This document shows, one piece after another, positions 16,401 to 30,416 of a stretch of 64,000 nt of DNA; within the stretch, counting starts at the first letter, position 1; each line of letters starts with the position of its first letter. The position numbers and the translations under genes are program-made. The DNA comes from Istiophorus platypterus (lineage: Eukaryota > Chordata > Actinopteri > Istiophoriformes > Istiophoridae), in NCBI GenBank assembly GCA_016859345.1, contig CM029115.1, forward strand, positions 13,924,001 through 13,988,000. The letters are read 5' to 3'. Under the pieces are notes generated by a model. That model made no database searches and was not told where the DNA came from. It saw nothing but the letters and a program-made list of their open reading frames with translations.

Positions 16401-17058
16401 GAGATGTCAGGGAGTTTTTGGTTCCTATCAGCTGTGACAACTCTTGTGTGGGCGGTGGTGAACTCTTGAGTGCATTTTAACATTTTGAACTGGTTTCAGG
16501 AAGATTTATATCCTGCATTCAGCATATCCATTACATTTATTTCATCAGTGTTGAATGAGGTCTGGTGTGGCTAAGTCGGCTCTTCCTTAATGGTGATCTC
16601 AAGTCACTGTTCTTTATTGTTCTTAACTAGTTTAGAAGTAGCAGTTCAAGCTTCAGCTTTTTCCTGTGCACTAAGGAATGTGTACATAAGATAGAAAGTA
16701 ACTTAGTAATAGTTTGATATCTCTCATGTCACATCATGTGGAAAGAAGATTTAATATTTAGTCAATGCTTGGCCTCTGCATTTCAGTTCGACTCAAAGAT
16801 TGCATTCTTTGAACATGTCTGACATACCCCAGTTTGTGTCTAGTCCTGTCTGTGCAAGATGTTATCTCACTGTGCTCTTTCAAAATGACTTTCTGCCAGA
16901 AACTTTCAGAAAAAAGTACCACAGCTTGTAAATTTAACTGACTTTTGATTCAGGTTTTGGGTGGGTTTTATTTCAGATTTATTTTTCCACACACACTGCC
17001 CAGTAGCTAAGGACAGGGGGGAAGAAACATTTCATTATCTTTCACCTGCTTAGCATAT
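13484..17058. repeat. Tandem duplication, two 1.79-kb units (13484-15271 and 15272-17058)
   Basis: Each unit starts with TAGTGTGTGTGTG followed by TAGTTTGCATTC and ends with GCTTAGCATAT; the next unit follows directly. Reading both through, I found only one substitution (near 13848/15636, AAATAAC versus AAAAAAC) and one missing A in an A-run near 16912. A third partial start (TAGTGTGTGTGTGTTTG) lies at 17059. The units contain identical 76-codon frames (14419 and 16207) that are coincidental. The array lies wholly inside coro1c intron 1. Confidence 0.95.
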
Positions 17059-17856
17059 TAGTGTGTGTGTGTTTGTTTGTTTGTTTGGACCAGTCTGTGA
17101 GATGAAGTGGATCACATGCCTAAATCTTTACCACTAATTGTTTACACAGTACAAAACATACACTGATACAACCATTAGACTGATAGCAGTTTTTAAGAAG
17201 ATACACAAATAAAAAAGGCAATGATATAAATTATAACTAAGATGTGACCCAGAAAACAGGACAAACCTTTATATTTAATAAGACATTTTTTAAAATACAT
17301 ATTAATATGGTGTCTTTAAGCTTGTTAATTGATTGAGTTGTCTTAGATTAGATTATTCAAAATGTAAAAACAATCTATTGTGTATTTCAGAGATCATTTT
17401 GCAAGTTTTGCTTGGAATTTCATTCATGGATAAAGTTCAGATGCCCTGTATTGTTTTTTGTTTTTTTTGTTTTTTTTAAACCTCCCCTTTTAGCTTTCTA
17501 ATGCTTCTCAGCTTAGCAATTCCAGCAGATGTACACAGACTTATACTATTTCTTCCCCTGGTCGTTCCCACTACAGCTGACAACATCTGTTAAAATGGAG
17601 TGTTGGTTTGTGCTTTGCTCACTGGGGGAGGGGGAAGTAGCTGATCAGGAAGAGGAAGGATTGTGCTTTGTACTCTCAGGCTGTAATATTTAGGAGTTTT
17701 GTTTTGTTTGTTTGTTCTTTAGATTTAAGTAAAAGACAAATTTTGCCATTTGTCTTTTTTTTTTTTTTCCCTTAGGTCGATTTTGTCAAAGGTGCTTGGA
17801 AAAAAACTGAGGCAGAAATTGTTTGAGTTGTACACGCATGTGTTTGTATATGTATT

Positions 17857-17858
<2 letters not shown>

Positions 17859-17933
<75 letters not shown>

Positions 17934-17957
17934 TTTATTTATTTATTTATTTATTTT
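17859..17957. repeat. Compound microsatellite (GT)n-(TA)n-(TTTA)n
   Basis: Three adjoining simple repeats lie in coro1c intron 1: about 33 bases of GT, about 38 bases of TA and about 28 bases of TTTA. They create spurious low-complexity frames at 17750-18044. Confidence 0.95.
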
Positions 17958-20900
17958 ATGTATGTATATATCGTGAACCCTACACACAAACACTCACAAA
18001 AAATTAGAGCTTTTCCTGTTATGAGTAATTTTATAGGATTCTAAAGTGGTCTCTTTTTAAACCTTGACTTTTAAGTAGGATAAGAAGTTTAGGATTTAGG
18101 CTTTTAAGTCTCACAGCACAAGTGATAGAGAGTTGGAAAGGAGGTTAGTGCTCAAGTACAGTTCAAGGCATGCTTAGCGTCAAACTAAACAGACATTTTC
18201 TGACATGTTTGTTTTCTAAGTCTTAATTTAAGGGGTCTTTTTTTCCTGATTTGGCATTAGGAAATTGGCATAGTTCAATCATTTGACTTCTGTTGTTCAA
18301 ATCTTTTCATCTGTAAATGTCTTGACGCACTGCATGCAATTTATACATGTATATAACCTTTACCTGGTTTGATAAACTTGATTGGGGCTGGTAATTGGGT
18401 CTGTCTAAAACTTACCCAGCACTGAGTTGGACCTTTAGCCACGTTGCTCTCCTGTCTGCCAATCTCATTCCCTCTACAAAGTATAAAAATACAAAAGCAT
18501 TCCTTGGAATAGTGGTGTGTAATGTATTGCGTTCCAGTTTCATTTAAACTGTGCAGACCACAGACTGCATTGTCAATTGGGGTTGAAGAGAGGTGAGAAA
18601 ACAGAACCTTATCTCATTGTTGCAAAAGGCACTGGAATGTAGTTGGAATCTGATTACAATGGTGGTCCGTGGCCTTGGTTACAGGAAGGGGATTTAGGTG
18701 GCGTCTCATGTGGTCTTGGTGACAAAAGGCAAAAGGCAGCCAGTGTATGGAGAGCACTGAGGCGACATCACTGGTGTGTGGGCAGTGGGGGTGAGGGGTG
18801 ACATTGGTAGCATAGTGTGGGAAAGCCTTTGACCATTGATCACTGTTAGGTCTCTAAAGTTAAAATATGAAACCTTCTGACATTAAAATACCAATAACGT
18901 AGAGTTTTTATACATTTATCACATGACATACCCCTCCTGTATTGTGGACATATTGGCTTACCATTTGTTGGTGGGATATATCTTATACATATGGCCAATT
19001 GTGCCCTGGGCTGTGGATACCAAGATGATGCTAGTAGCCACATTGCAAGGGAGTTGGCAGTAACAATGATGACAAGCATCAACAAACAAAGGAACTGCAA
19101 AACTAAACATGTAAGAGATAGGACCTTTTGAGAAACACGGTTGAGTCTTGTTTTATTTGCTGACTTGTGTGTCTGCAGAGGGCTTTATGCATGCCGGTGA
19201 CCTCAGCTTTAGACTGCATACCATTTTCAAGATAAATGGCTCTAGATATGGCAAACCTTGGGGGTTGTTATAAATTTTAAAAATAAAATGACGGATAAAA
19301 CAGGTATATACTTCTGATGTTTGCTATAGTCACTGCACATCATGCAGTGTTACGGTACATGCAACAGCCACAGTTATTCTGAAAATCTGTGTTTTTAGTA
19401 AGTGATAAACAGCCTCAAAGTTATTTTTTGTTTTTTTTTTACAAAATTTCTAGTTGGAAGTGTTGATGTCTCTGGCTGTATGCTGAGGCTGTGGGAGGAC
19501 TAGTGGGCTTTTGCTGCCTAGTCAAGCTCAACCTGTTGTGAGTAACAGGTCTATTTTCTGTCAACATCAGTCAGTAAGCCTTTAGGTTAGCAACTTCAGG
19601 AAGAACCATTTCAGAAATATTTACACTGAGCATGTTTGATGATGGAAGCGCATGGAGTAGTAATAAGATACTTTCATGCAATTATACAGTAGTAGACACT
19701 AGTACACATTATGCAGTTGTTTTCTAAAATAACTTTGCTGTGTAGATTGTTTAGGCTTTGTCATAATTCTGCTCTAATTCTGCTGCCCCTCCCTCTTACA
19801 TCAGCTCATCCTGATTTGTGGCTGGGATTTTCATGTTATGTCACATCTCAGTCACCAAGTACGCTATTAAACACACCCCGACAACAAAGTGGTGAAAATA
19901 TACAAAGGCTATCTATTGAGTTTGCACTGATAAAGGTTGTTCACTCTTGTCTTGCATTGCCTTTTGTCCAGAACAAGCCATTATCTCTGGGTTTCACAAA
20001 GCTGTAGTAAGCAATGACTTTTAATACCAGGTTAGGCTGGTTATCTGCTGTACTATTCATCTGAATGTCTAAGTGTTGTAGGTAAGCAGTTTTAGTAAAT
20101 CTCATCCTTGTCCACAGTTTTCTCCTTCAAGTAAATACCAATTTTTTTCTTTGGACATCCTTTTAAACAGTTTTACTATCACTTTATTACCAGGTAAGAC
20201 AAATTTATATGTAATAATATTATTGTGAAAGAGCCCTGTCAATAAGAAACGAGCTGGAGTACAAATAGCTTTTGCCAGAATGGGGTGGCCTCATGTTTTA
20301 ATTGGAATGTGTGAACATAATTCAGTGTGGCAGTGATAAGCAGCATAAAATGTCTCGTGTCCCTGTGGATATAGCATAATCTTTTATGTTTATGCATATG
20401 CTCTAAAATCTATACACAGTCGCTTTCAAAAAGGGCAGATGCCCCATTTTTGATGACTACTGATGACTCGGTAACAGAGTAAGGGGATAAATTTAGATTT
20501 TCCTGGAACATTGTCACCCTCGAGCACTTCATTTATCTTAGTGTTCAGTTACTGAGGTGCATCTTGGATCTCGTGACAGAAAAGGTATTTGTTCTTCTAG
20601 AAACAACAAATTATGTAGCAATTACCCTCTGGTACACCGGCCAAACATGAGCGTTCACTAAGCTTTCTTTTTTTACTCGTTTCCTCTCTGTAGCTTTTGC
20701 AGTCTTATGTCAGAGCAAAACAATGTCCCTTTGGTTTAATGGAGGACAGCAATCTGCATTGTTAGACTGAGGTAGAAATGAGAGGGAGGCCCTCCATGGC
20801 CCAACACGGTGAGCTCAAACATGACCATGAGGGGCCTTGTATTATCACCATCCGTTTCATACGGTGTCCTAAATTATAGGATTGTCTACTTGATACTACT

Positions 20901-23900
20901 GACACATGACAAAACCAATGTTTAGTGAGATTACAAGGAAAAGCACAACCGTATCATTTGTGTTTGTATTCTTAAAGTGTATTCAGAATAGTGAATGAAA
21001 GTCAGGCACAGCCCTCAGTTTGCTATAGTACCCACATTTCCTCGACACAGCTGTCAGATGTGACTGGAGTTGAGGAATGCAGAGAGAGATACTAAAAACT
21101 GTGTCATAGTGGTCCCACTTCCTGTTGATCGTTTCCTGAGGCTGTGGGGTCCTCGTTCTGTCTCTGCACATCAAGGTCAGCTCTGCTGGGTCAGGAGACA
21201 CTAAGGTACATAGCTCTCCATTCATCTGATTTGCCCAACAGATACCTGAGGTCATCCTCCTGGAATTAGGGTTGGATCAGTGGAGCTTTAAATCTAAAAA
21301 GCGTCACAGATTAGCATAGCATTCCTGCAAGGCGTGGTTCCATATTTCTGGTGTATGTTCAAGGCTGTCAGAAATGGTGCCAACCCTTCACTGCCTCAAC
21401 ACAGCCGCTGCTGACATGGTTACATGCAGATGTAATGATCATTACGATATGGATGTTTGGGAATTGGGATGGGTCATAAAAACTGAATATGAAATAACTT
21501 GCTTGCAGCATTTGCTTCTGAGTCCTTAGTTTAGCCCCTGCAGATATTTTCAGCTCTTTTTTGTGTCATAGGAATTGGGCTTTTCTAATTTTGACAAATA
21601 AAAATAATTCACTATCCTTTCTTTTTAATTTTAACTTTTTCAATACAGCATAGTCCACTTGATGATTAAAAACCTGTGCACTAATGGTTGTTCTTCATAG
21701 ATATTGAATGCTTTCTGTTGAGAGTGACTGACTGTTTACTATTGGTTCCTGGGATTTCTGTGGTAGCCATAGGAGTCCAACAGGAAGTTGGTCTTTTGGA
21801 TAAGGACTGTGCTAGTTTTGAGCAGAATGATCTGGTTCCTGTGTGCTCTTCTCCAAAACCTGCCTGTTTCCTAAAAAAAACAACTCTTACCAACCGTTTC
21901 AACTGTCAGAGTAAGTTCAGGACAATACAGTGGCATTAGAACAACACAAACCCATGTAGATGCAAACATCTTTAAATGGAACTGACATGACAAATTTTCT
22001 GTTATTTTTAAAATCACATTACTTCCAATAAGGTAATTCTTTTCTGCTGCAGACTTACAGCTGCTTTTCCTTTGCTCTTCTCTCAACACAGTTGAGACAC
22101 CTGAGGCAGGTCCTGCTTTCCTTCTTTGTGATCCTTGAAATTAATTCAATATGGTAAATTGTAACAGACTTAATAATTGTTATTTGAAGCCGTAGTTTCA
22201 ATGATGTACCCAGGCTCCACAAGCATTCGCCTTCATTTTCGACTGTCTTGGTGCTCTTTTTAGGCTTACTTGTTTTGGGCTCAGCTCATCAGGTGCGAGT
22301 AAGGGATAATGATGTTCTTACATAAGAGTTCTGTTGGATAAGGGAGTTATTGGTTTGGCATTTGCCCATAGCAGGTTTAGGATCTACCTTTCTCTGGGAA
22401 GGAGGTGAGATTTGGAGGAATTTCTGCATGGGAGGCTCAAAACAAGTCCTGTCATGTGTAGCTCTAAGTTCTGAGGTGATGGAATCCTTAGTTTTGAAAT
22501 TATTTCAGTCTTAAAAGCTGGTAACGTCAGGCTCAACACAAACCTGGGTCATATGAGTCCTTACTCATGGAAATTGCCCTGCATAAGTGAACCCATGATG
22601 TTATTTTTTTGCTCTTCTGTCTTACCAAATATATAAATGGGAGTGGCTTTTAAATCTAACATGCATGCATCCAGTGACTAGTACATGGTGATATGGTCCT
22701 GAAAGGATTGTCAGGCTAAACCACTACCACCACAACAACAAAGCTTACTCACCAAGACTCAGTATTGCATAATCAGCTGCAACCTCACCCAGTCTGCTGT
22801 GACTTGCAGTGTGTACACTGATACAGCCCAACCCTCTCCATAAAGGTCTCATATCCAGTGCCTACACTCTAGTTTATCCAAGATGAGTTTTACATGTTTA
22901 AAAAAACCACAGACAATGAATGATTGATTAATCAGTCAAGTGAACATCACCATTTTGCTTAAAAAATACTTTAAGGTTTTGGGAATATGTCAGTGTTGGC
23001 GATAATACATAGGACTAATTAATCTTTTTTTGTGATTATATCAGAAGTCGCATTTAGGTATTCTTTTGAGAATATTCGGACAGAACTAGATCTGATTTAT
23101 TGTTTTCAGAGTGGTGCATTTTAAAATGTTAACATATCATACTGAACATTTCCTGCTGTCTGTAGACCTAACGGATAGTGTGACTTTGGAGCTTTGTGCA
23201 GGCCCAGGCTGACTTCAAGAATGCAGTGATGTTGTCTAGGCTTGTCACACTATAGATGTGATCAAACAGCACATATAGCTCTCTTGCATAAAATAATTTA
23301 CTATTCTGCTGCAAATTATGTATTAGTTACACTCCTTTTTCTATATTTAGAATGGAGAAGGCTCAGTAGCATTTATGTGGTTTTGGGTGTCAACAGTGGA
23401 AGTTAACATGCAGATGACTAGATCAGCCTTTATCTAACAAACAGATGAATTGAAAAGTACTCTCCTTAGCAACATAAGCATGAAACTGCACTGCACCTGA
23501 TCTGATAAGTTGCCTTTGGGTTTAGCCTTAGGATTTGAAACAGGAAAGTCATGGTGGCTGTTTTGGAAAACCACACACAAAATTAATCTTAATAGTCCAC
23601 CAAAATCAGTTTACATTATAGGTGAGAAATAGGCCATGCAGTCATGCTTCATTTTATATCTACAGTGCCCATTGTAATTCTTCACAAGGTTGAGAAGTTG
23701 AGAAGGCAGCGCCTCAGTGCTCAGTTAAAACTCTAAATACAGCTCAGCGTGTTCTCATCACTCACCATCTTTTAAATACCTTCTCATATGTTTTGTTTTG
23801 TTTTGTTTTTTTAAACCTCTGACACAACAATGATTCTTACTGCTGGAAGTTAAATTTACTATTGCACTCCCCTGTAACAGACAAGATATCGAAAAATGCA

Positions 23901-26639
23901 GCATTCCTAAGTCATTCAACACCTTAATGGAAGACAATGACTAGCTACTCACCTTGTTCAATTTTTAAATGTCCAATGCCACATATAGGGATGTCACAGA
24001 ATCAGATTCTGTATATCAAATTCAATACCAAGGCAAAAAGTAGAAAACAGCAGAGGCTGTTATACACATGGACACCCATGCCCACACCTCCCCCATATAG
24101 TTAGTTATAGTTAAACTACTACCTGCATACTGACTAAATTGAAATATTAATTTAAAAAGTATATAAAAAAGTAAATAAGTATATTTTGACAGACCGAACA
24201 GTAATGCCGTTAAGATACTAATGTTAAAAGTGCCCAGCTCACATTCAAAGTTATTGGTACAATACAGTGAACAAGCAATCATTAGCCTTTATGAATGTTG
24301 TGTGGGAAGCAATGCTACAACAGATGCCATGTCACAATTCGCAAACAGTAAGGGTAACAGTTTAGAATATGAACATTTTTGACAAATATTCACAATATAA
24401 AGTTGAAACTCACTCAATTCTCTGAAGTCTGTGTACAGATCTTGATGCCTGTCTGTTAGGTGCCTATATAAGTGTTGTTGCTGTTTACTCTGTCTGTCTT
24501 CCTGATTCTTCTTTCCTTTGTGTCTGACAAAGAGCATTTGTAGGATTGTTATTTGGCTCCTGTCAATTCGGGAATAGACACATCTCCATTACCAATGACA
24601 TTTATGGTGCCTTTGGAACCTAGAGTACTGTTAAAAAAAAAAAAAGAAAAAAGGACTGTTATATTTTTGGAATTTTGGCATTGACTTGATACCATAGTAG
24701 TGGTTCGCGTGAGATCCCTAGCCACATCCTAGTGTATCTCATCTGTTATGTAAATCACTTTTGAAGAGCTTTGTCAAAGGCACACATTCACATTTTATCC
24801 AAAATTTAGGTTAGCTACAACATTCTTAAGAGCAGAAATAATCAAAATATATTAGCTTCCTTTCTTTTGCCCAGTTAATTACCGATGAACTTGCAATGGC
24901 CTATACAACCAGTAGGGGCCCACTGTAATTGGTCACGTGCAGTGTCCAACAATTAGCCTGTCAAACAGTTGACAGTTGTGCAATTTAAGAAATATTACAA
25001 ATTCAACTGTCTTCCAATTCCATTAAATAATTTTCAACAATTCCTTATTTAAAAGGGCTTTTCCCCATATTTCCCAAAAGAAAAGAATTGTGAGATGAGG
25101 TAGGTGAGCTGAACAGTTGCCCTCATGGTGCTGCTACTTTGGCAGCATGGCTCATGGCTCAAACATGGCTCAAAAGGTCATAGCTTAGTAGCTGAAAAAC
25201 GTTTGAAATTATATTTCCACTGTGTGTAACTTCTGTCCCTGATTGGAACTAAAAATTTGCTCTATTGTGGAAAAATACAGTATAGACTGTTCCACCTTCG
25301 GTCAGACCTGGAGTCTTAAACTGTGAAGAATTTCCTAAGAGGCAGTCACTGCTCTCTGATGACCACAGAATTATATAATCATATATAAGTTGTTCTTTGA
25401 CAATTTATTGTTTAAAAAAATATCAGCAGAATGGGAAAATTGGAGTTACTGAGCAAGTTGCTCAGCACACCTGAAATCACAAGATGACAAATTTGTACTC
25501 TTCTGGATGGTCTCTAACAAGGATACGTGGCAAGCTAGCTGAAGTCCCAGTTTGCTGTCTCACTAACTGCAGTAGAGTTATACATTTGGCAGGAGAATCA
25601 CTAGGTTGTTCAAATGCCCTAGGGCTTTTCACCACTGCATTAGTTTATATATTACACAAGCAAACCAGTTTCAGCGTATTGTGTAGAAGGAAATATCTGC
25701 CTGAGGTTAGAGACACCAATGCATCCAACTATTTGAATGCATATTTTAGAATTGCTGATATTTTATACACATACATAATACATGACAATCAGTGCTGCTG
25801 CACACTTGCTGTGGAAAACTGTCTTGTGTATGTCTGCAGAACAGTTACATAACAGGAAAGGCTTAAAAATTATTACGTGCATATTGTAAATATCCACTAT
25901 TAACTGTAAATAAAAGAATCGTGGTCGGTGAACAGAAAACTTTAAACCTCCAATGACAGAAGGTAGCAACAGTAGTATCTAGTCACATAAAAAAAAACAT
26001 TTTTTACAGTTTTTACAGTCATGTGAACAGACATCTCAATCAGCTATGTGACAAATCTATAGCTCCAAAAGTAGCATGGAAACTTCACCCGTCCATGACA
26101 ATGTTTACCTTGTTGCCCAGAGTACCATTACATTACTCTAACAAAGAGTGACTCTTCTTTTCCCATTTTTGATATACTTAAAAAGTAGTTGTAACTGATT
26201 ATGTAAGGTTTTCTCAGAGGGGACAAAAGAGCAATGCTTGGCTGCCAATGACATTCATCTTTGTCAGGCTATCCATTTCTTGCTTTCAAAATGACTTAAA
26301 CTCTTTAAAAACTAGAATATATTAACAAAGACATAGTAAAGTAATGCACCTGCAGTATAGCTAAACTAAACGGTTAAAGTAAGCAGTAAGTACATCTACA
26401 GACATAAGTAATTACAACATCAAAAACACTGAATTGACAATAGCAGAAGGCAAAGAGGCTGATGAGACAGCCACAGGCCGACACCTAAAACAGATGCTAC
26501 TACATACAGTACAGTCTCTGCCTTAACAGTATGTAAACAAGTCAATAAACAAGCAACAGATTTAGTGGATAAAAGATTTAAGTTCAACAGGAGAGAAATA
26601 AAGGTACTGGGAGTAAAAGTGCTCAATTTAAAAAAAAAA

Positions 26640-27615
26640 ACAAAACAAAAAAAAAAACTGAATTACCCAGCATTCAGTGTAACTGAATGCCTGGTAACAG
26701 GATTTTAGCAGTTAACGAGAATAAAATGACAGTAAAAAGACACAGTAGTTCAACATGTTCAGATATGTGCAAAATATACCAAGGTACATCAGTACAATTA
26801 TTAATGTACAAAGAGGCCAAAAGTTGTGCAAACAATTGAGTGGCCATAACCACACTGTCATACTGTGTCCATGGCCACTTAGAGGCTCAGATCCTGAAGG
26901 GACATCCTCCTACTTTGGGTGGATGCATTAAAAAGCCTAATGGCTCTGGGAACAAAGGAGTTCTGAAGGCGTACCTTCCCCTTCAGGGGGAAAAGTCTAT
27001 TACTAAAACTGCTCCTCTAACAGGCCATTGTGTTGGGGAGGGAATGGTTGGTTTTATCCCGGATGGATAGCAGCTTATTCAGTGTCCTTTCCTCTGCCAC
27101 AGATACTAGAGAGTCAAGCTCGGTGCCCAGCACTGAGCTGGCTTTCCAGATCAGCTTGTCCAGCCGCTTAGCATCCCCCACCTTCATGTTGCCTCCCAAG
27201 CACATCATGATTTTAAAAAAGGACACTGACCACTACAGACTGGTAAAACATCTTCAACATTTTGCTGCAGACATTAAAAGACCAGAGCCTGCGCAGGAAG
27301 AAGAGCTGGCTCTGTGTCTTCCTGTAGACCGTGTCTGAGTTCACAGAGCAGTCCAGCTTTTCATCCAGGTGCACACCCAGGTATTTGTAGGCCTCTACAT
27401 CCACCCCTCCAATGCTGCCTGGAAGCAGGGGAGACTGGGCCTTGGACTTGGACTTTTGAAAGTCCACAGCCATCTCCTTGGTTTTAGTGGTGTTAGGCTG
27501 TAGGTGATTCCCTCCCCTGCACCCGATAAAGTCCTTTATCAGGACCCTTTACTCTCCCTCTTGTCCACCCTATTACACCTCACAATAACAGTGTTGTCCG
27601 AGAACTCCTAACCTT
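26640..27615 (-). mobile_element. Decayed non-LTR retrotransposon (LINE) 3' end
   Basis: Read on the minus strand, the segment gives the tail of a fish LINE reverse-transcriptase ORF. It runs from KTKEMAVDFQKSK through SPLLPGSIGGVDVE, YKYLGVHLDEKLD and FFLRRLWSFNVCSKMLKMFYQS (27473-27213), then in another frame KRLDKLIWKASSVLGTELDSL and ERTLNKLLSIRD (27226-27017). A RLFNASTQ-like end follows near 26930, then a short 3'UTR-like tail. Frameshifts and an internal stop show it is inactive. The order is that of L2/CR1-type elements common in teleosts. The 5' end fades near 27.6 kb, so it is a typical 5'-truncated copy. The exact clade needs a repeat library. Confidence 0.85.
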
Positions 27616-29284
27616 ATGAATTTCTAGAGACTGTTCATAATCGGATGTCAGTCAGCTGCACTTTTTATGCATCAGCCTTTACCAGAGTAATCAAATGTAG
27701 TTTCCCACATAAATGCACTTCTGATCCAGATAAATTTAGGGGAGGATTTACTGATTCTGATGTAACTCCTCTTCAGTTTAATGAAGACTAACACTTACGT
27801 GTCATTAACTGTTAATTCGAGTTTGAACAAGTTTGTTTTATTTAGCCCACCAGCTTTTGAGATCTCAAAAAATTAATGGCTGACAAGTTTTATAGTTGAC
27901 CTAGGACACTCCCACATCCCTACAGGAAGACCTTCCTGCTTGTGTTGCAATCTTTTTCCCGTCTGAAACATGCCATACAAGCCCTTCTCACTTGTGCTTA
28001 TTCTTTCTTCCTCACTGTCTCTCTCCCTTTCTCTATACAAACACAACAGAAAACCTTGTCCAAAAGATGTCCCACATCCTGTACACTGCTTTGGTCATCT
28101 TGGTGATTCAGGCTGAGAAACTGTTACCATGTGCTGTGTTAAAAAAAAAAATAATAATAATTGAGGAGGTTGACAAAACCACTAAAGAGCTTTTGTCTTT
28201 CTCTAGATGGCAGGTTAGATTGGACCTAGGATCTGGTCGTTTATCTGAAATCGGCCAGCTTTCCGTTATCTTTGGAAGTGGTCTGTTATTGTAAGCTGAG
28301 CAGTGGGACTTGTAGCTTTTGAATGGGCTTTTTTTCCAAAGCTCTTTTGTCTGCTGGAAGATTCTTGTCTTGGTGAAGATTTTAGTTGAACCAGCTACAA
28401 AGTCTGTTTTTGTTTGGATTGGGTAGGTTCTATTTTCCTTTGGAAGTGGCTCTTTCTAAATGTGCCACAGATAAAGCGTCTTAGTATTTCAGATGTTAAA
28501 TATTTGGCACAACGGAAGATAAAAGGAACAGTTTGAAATCATTTTAAATACTATCAAGCATGTTTGTTTTGCTGTCATATTCATATGGTGCATCTTTATG
28601 AAATCTGGAAGATTTTTTCCAGTTTTCAAGGTTAGTATTGGATCAATTTGTACCACTTTCCTTGGGGATCAGTACCTTGTTGGAAATGTTTAACAAAATC
28701 ATTGTGTAAAACGCAGTAATTGATATTGCTAGTGGACTGTGGTGCATTGCTGCGCAGAGTTAAGGTTAGTGAAACAAAATATTGCGTAGGAAACAAACTA
28801 GAGGAAGATATGTGTCAAAGTAGCGGGGCTTTTATTAAAGAAACAATGAAGCTGTGCCCCCCCATACTCTAGTGTAACATCATCATCCCTCCCAAAATAG
28901 TAAATAAATGTTAATTTCATATTCACAATCTACAACATGTGTTTGTAAAACTCTCCTTTGAAACTGTCAGCACCCGGTTGCCCAGAAATCCCAGGGAGAC
29001 CCTTGAATTAGCAAATAATAGTGGTTTCTTACAAAACAACCTCAGACTGAGAGTCATACACATCTGTGAAGGGAATGTGTTATGGAAGAAAGCTCACACA
29101 CAATCTCAGTCTGTTCCAACAGCTTTGCTGCAATGTGCCGATGCGATGTTTAGTGTTTTTCAAGTCTTTCAAGGAGCTCAAATAGTTTATACATGATTTG
29201 GTTCATTTTATAGGCTTCTACCCTCCATAACTTATTTTGTGCCTGTGCGTGATTTTAATCCTAATGTCTGCTCTTTCCACAGAT

Positions 29285-30372
29285 ATGAGACGAGTTGTAC
29301 GGCAGAGCAAATTCCGTCACGTCTTTGGCCAGGCGGTTAAAAATGACCAATGCTACGATGATATCCGGGTTTCAAGGGTCACATGGGACAGTGCCTTCTG
29401 TGCGGTCAATCCCAAATATGTTGCCATAATCATTGAGGCCAGTGGTGGCGGAGCTTTCCTCGTTCTCCCCCTTCACAAGGTAAGTTTATGGTGTATCAGA
29501 GTAATTCATGGCACAGTGAATAAACTATATTGTGTAAAACCTATATTGTGCACAGAGCACATTAGTCAGAGCTCTAAGACAACAGAAATGGTGATAAATT
29601 GGATGTTTAAGCATATTCTCATTTACTTCAGTGCACACTGAATGCCTAACAATGCAATGATAAATCAGTGTTTTTAAATCACCTTCTCTGTTGGATTCAG
29701 ATATTTTCTTTTGTTTTTCACATGTATGTGTTTTCACAGCAGCTTTTTTATTTTTTCGGTTCCCAGCTGAGTAAAGATGAACATCAGACAAGACAGCAGA
29801 TTGCTATATGATACTTTCAGCGTGCATCAAGGCCCTTTTGATTTTAATAACCAGTAGCAGAGCAGACTGCACATTTACCACCACTACTGTTACAGTGCTT
29901 GAACGATGAAATTCTCATTGAGGTGTCTGTTCAATCTAAAAATTTGGGGGTCGGATAAAACAGACATAGATGTTACTGAATATCTGTGTTCAATAACTAG
30001 ATTTTGAGATTGCATTCTTCCCCTGCACACAAATGGAATAGAAAACTTGCCTAAAGGTAGCACGCTTTGTTTTCATTCCGATAAATTGGTACATTGAAAG
30101 GTATGTTTACCTTTAAAGGCATGGTGTGCCCTTTGGAGTGCTGTTATGAATGTGATGTTTCATATATATTGGTATATTCATAGATGAGTGGGGGGGAAAT
30201 CTTGATATTTTCTCCATGTCATTGATGACATAAAGAGATGGAAAACCATGGTATCTTAGAGATCATATATGAATGAACATAAATATATACGCAAAGCACA
30301 TAAAAGGTAGAGTATCAAACAAAAAAAATCTGGATTGCGCTCTCTCTCTCTCGCGTGCGTTATCTCTCGTTC

Positions 30373-30416
<44 letters not shown>

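Larger units (their letters stand above)
12389..29282 (+). other. coro1c: coro1c intron 1 (16.9 kb)
   Basis: The intron contains the rest of the CpG-rich region to about 13.1 kb, a homopolymer stretch (poly-T then poly-C, 12460-12491), a poly-A run near 12620 and a short (AAT)n at about 12937-12954. It also holds the 1.79-kb tandem duplication (13484-17058), a GT/TA/TTTA microsatellite near 17.9 kb and a LINE fragment at 26.6-27.6 kb. Between 18.0 and 26.6 kb I see no coding exon, RNA gene or recognisable repeat. Scattered frames of 60-122 codons have no splice or protein support. Confidence 0.7.

Noticed and set aside
14419..16437. Two identical 76-codon frames
   Set aside because: They are identical only because the DNA is duplicated; no start context, splice signal or known protein. 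The duplication itself is reported.
17750..18044. 73- and 85-codon frames
   Set aside because: They run through the GT/TA/TTTA microsatellite.
25484..25852. 122-codon plus-strand frame in coro1c intron 1
   Set aside because: No flanking splice signals or protein-family resemblance; length is compatible with chance in 17 kb of intron.
30376..30411. GA tract considered as a CRISPR-like or telomere-like array
   Set aside because: Simple dinucleotide repeat with no spacers.
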